From Gaetbulibacter saemankumensis DSM 17032 (GTDB taxonomy: Bacteria; Bacteroidota; Bacteroidia; Flavobacteriales; Flavobacteriaceae): DNA of 64,000 bases. Below are positions 63,248-64,000 of the stretch, piece after piece (within the stretch, counting starts at the first letter, position 1; every line of letters begins with the position of its first letter). The stretch lies in contig NZ_KE384430.1 of the NCBI RefSeq assembly GCF_000425645.1, positions 620,001-684,000 of the forward strand, read 5' to 3'. The notes beneath the pieces are model-generated. The model searched no databases and was not told the DNA's origin. It was given only the letters and a program-made list of their open reading frames with translations. Made by a program: the position numbers and the translations under genes.

Positions 63248-64000
63248 ATGGCTTGTAACAGTTGTTCAACTGGAAAAGACGGTCAACCTAAGGGATGTAA
63301 AAATAATGGCACTTGCGGGACTGATAGTTGTAATAAATTAACAGTTTTTGATTGGTTGTCGAATATGTCACTTCCCAACGGTGAGAAACGGTACGAATGG
63401 GTTGAGGTGCGTTATAAAAATGGACGTAAAGATTACTACAAAAATACTGAAAACTTAACTTTAAGTATAGGAGATGTAGTAGCGACTCAAGCACCAACAG
63501 GTCATGATATCGGGATGGTTACACTTACGGGAGAATTGGTTCGCATCCAAATGAAACGAAAAAATATTCCTGATGATGCTAAAGATTTTCTGAAGATATA
63601 TCGAAAAGCCAATCAGAAGGATATTGATATCTGGCAAAAAGCTCGTGATCGTGAAGATTCTATGAAGGTTCGTGCTAGACAATTTGCTATCGATTTGAAA
63701 TTACAGATGAAGATTTCAGATATTGAATTTCAGGGTGATGCCAGTAAAGCCACGTTTTACTATACTGCCGAAGAACGTGTCGATTTTAGAGAGTTAATTA
63801 AGGTCTTTGCTAGAGAGTTTAGAACCCGAATTGAAATGAAACAGGTCGGTTTCCGCCAGGAAGCATCCAGGCTTGGAGGTATCGGTTCTTGTGGGCGTGA
63901 GCTCTGTTGTTCTACCTGGTTAACAGATTTTCGTTCGGTAAGTACATCAGCGGCACGTTATCAACAATTGTCATTAAACCCTCAAAAGCTAGCCGGCCAA
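63248..64000 (+). CDS. PSP1/RicT (YaaT)-family protein, 3' end cut by window
   Basis: The visible 251 residues run off the window end. The N-terminus is Cys-rich (CNSCSTGKDGQPKGCKNNGTCG), the PSP1 domain follows (IGDVVATQAPTGHDIGMVTLTGELVRIQMK near 74-103, and VDFRELIKVFAREFRTRIEMKQVGFRQEASRLGGIGSCGRELCCSTWL near 171-219). In B. subtilis RicT works with RicA and RicF to bind [4Fe-4S] clusters and affect RNase Y, biofilm and competence. The family includes the conserved CGRELCC. The stop codon lies outside the window. Confidence 0.93.
   Translation, partial: MACNSCSTGKDGQPKGCKNNGTCGTDSCNKLTVFDWLSNMSLPNGEKRYEWVEVRYKNGRKDYYKNTENLTLSIGDVVATQAPTGHDIGMVTLTGELVRIQMKRKNIPDDAKDFLKIYRKANQKDIDIWQKARDREDSMKVRARQFAIDLKLQMKISDIEFQGDASKATFYYTAEERVDFRELIKVFAREFRTRIEMKQVGFRQEASRLGGIGSCGRELCCSTWLTDFRSVSTSAARYQQLSLNPQKLAGQ

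Overview
The window is a chromosomal segment of a marine-type flavobacterium (Bacteroidota, Flavobacteriaceae). The base composition is low in GC. Several promoters carry the Bacteroidota -7 signature TAnnTTTG, and starts are not preceded by strong Shine-Dalgarno sites. Lineage markers include a SprE/PorW-like gliding/T9SS lipoprotein, DUF6427, DUF6341, DUF5687, DUF4254 and DUF4292 proteins, a HU-CCDC81/SPOR protein, and an F-ATPase operon without beta and epsilon subunits. I saw no rRNA, tRNA, CRISPR array, transposase or prophage gene.

Region 1 (1-28.2 kb) is a cell-surface polysaccharide locus. It starts with the dTDP-L-rhamnose genes rfbB (cut by the window edge), rfbA, rfbC and rfbD, separated by odd repeat-rich spacers and one four-helix-bundle gene. 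UDP-ManNAcA genes (wecB, wecC) follow from a clear promoter. Next comes a visibly AT-richer core: an MBOAT/SGNH O-acylation pair with a lipoprotein that looks like a copy of the SGNH protein's C-terminal domain, three Wzy/ligase-type membrane proteins, a secreted beta-propeller, a Wzx flippase, glycosyltransferases and a heparinase II/III-like protein. The locus ends with a WecA/TagO-type initiating transferase, UDP-glucose dehydrogenase, UDP-glucuronate decarboxylase, a second (WcaJ-type) initiating transferase, a GT2 enzyme and a convergent CapK-like adenylating enzyme. Together these genes predict a repeat unit using Rha, ManNAcA and GlcA/Xyl, O-acylated and exported by a Wzx/Wzy route, with a possible second glycan.

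Region 2 (28.3-39.3 kb) is mostly lineage-core: purD, upp, DUF proteins, a GT9 glycosyltransferase, a PaaE-like 2Fe-2S reductase, a two-gene ABC exporter and sprE/porW. Region 3 (39.3-45.6 kb) holds bactofilin, an AtpZ/AtpI-like protein, a small membrane protein and atpB-E-F-H-A-G, with a hairpin after atpE and a 75-bp palindromic element between atpA and atpG.

Region 4 (45.7-52.1 kb) is a run of six genes: a second flippase, dut, a sugar nucleotidyltransferase, a TPR protein, a DUF4292 lipoprotein and an EnvC-like LytM protein that has lost most metal ligands. Region 5 (52.1-64 kb) has a thioesterase, a HU/SPOR protein, dprA, trpS and a plsC-like acyltransferase. It also has an ECF sigma factor coupled to a protein that joins an anti-sigma-like N-terminus to an outer-membrane barrel, then recA, a trhO/U32-peptidase/ferredoxin tRNA-hydroxylation cassette, and the start of a PSP1/RicT gene.

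The best leads are the sigma/anti-sigma-barrel unit, the trhO-U32-ferredoxin cassette, the duplicated SGNH C-terminal domain, the dual initiating transferases, and the structured intergenic repeats around the sugar genes.
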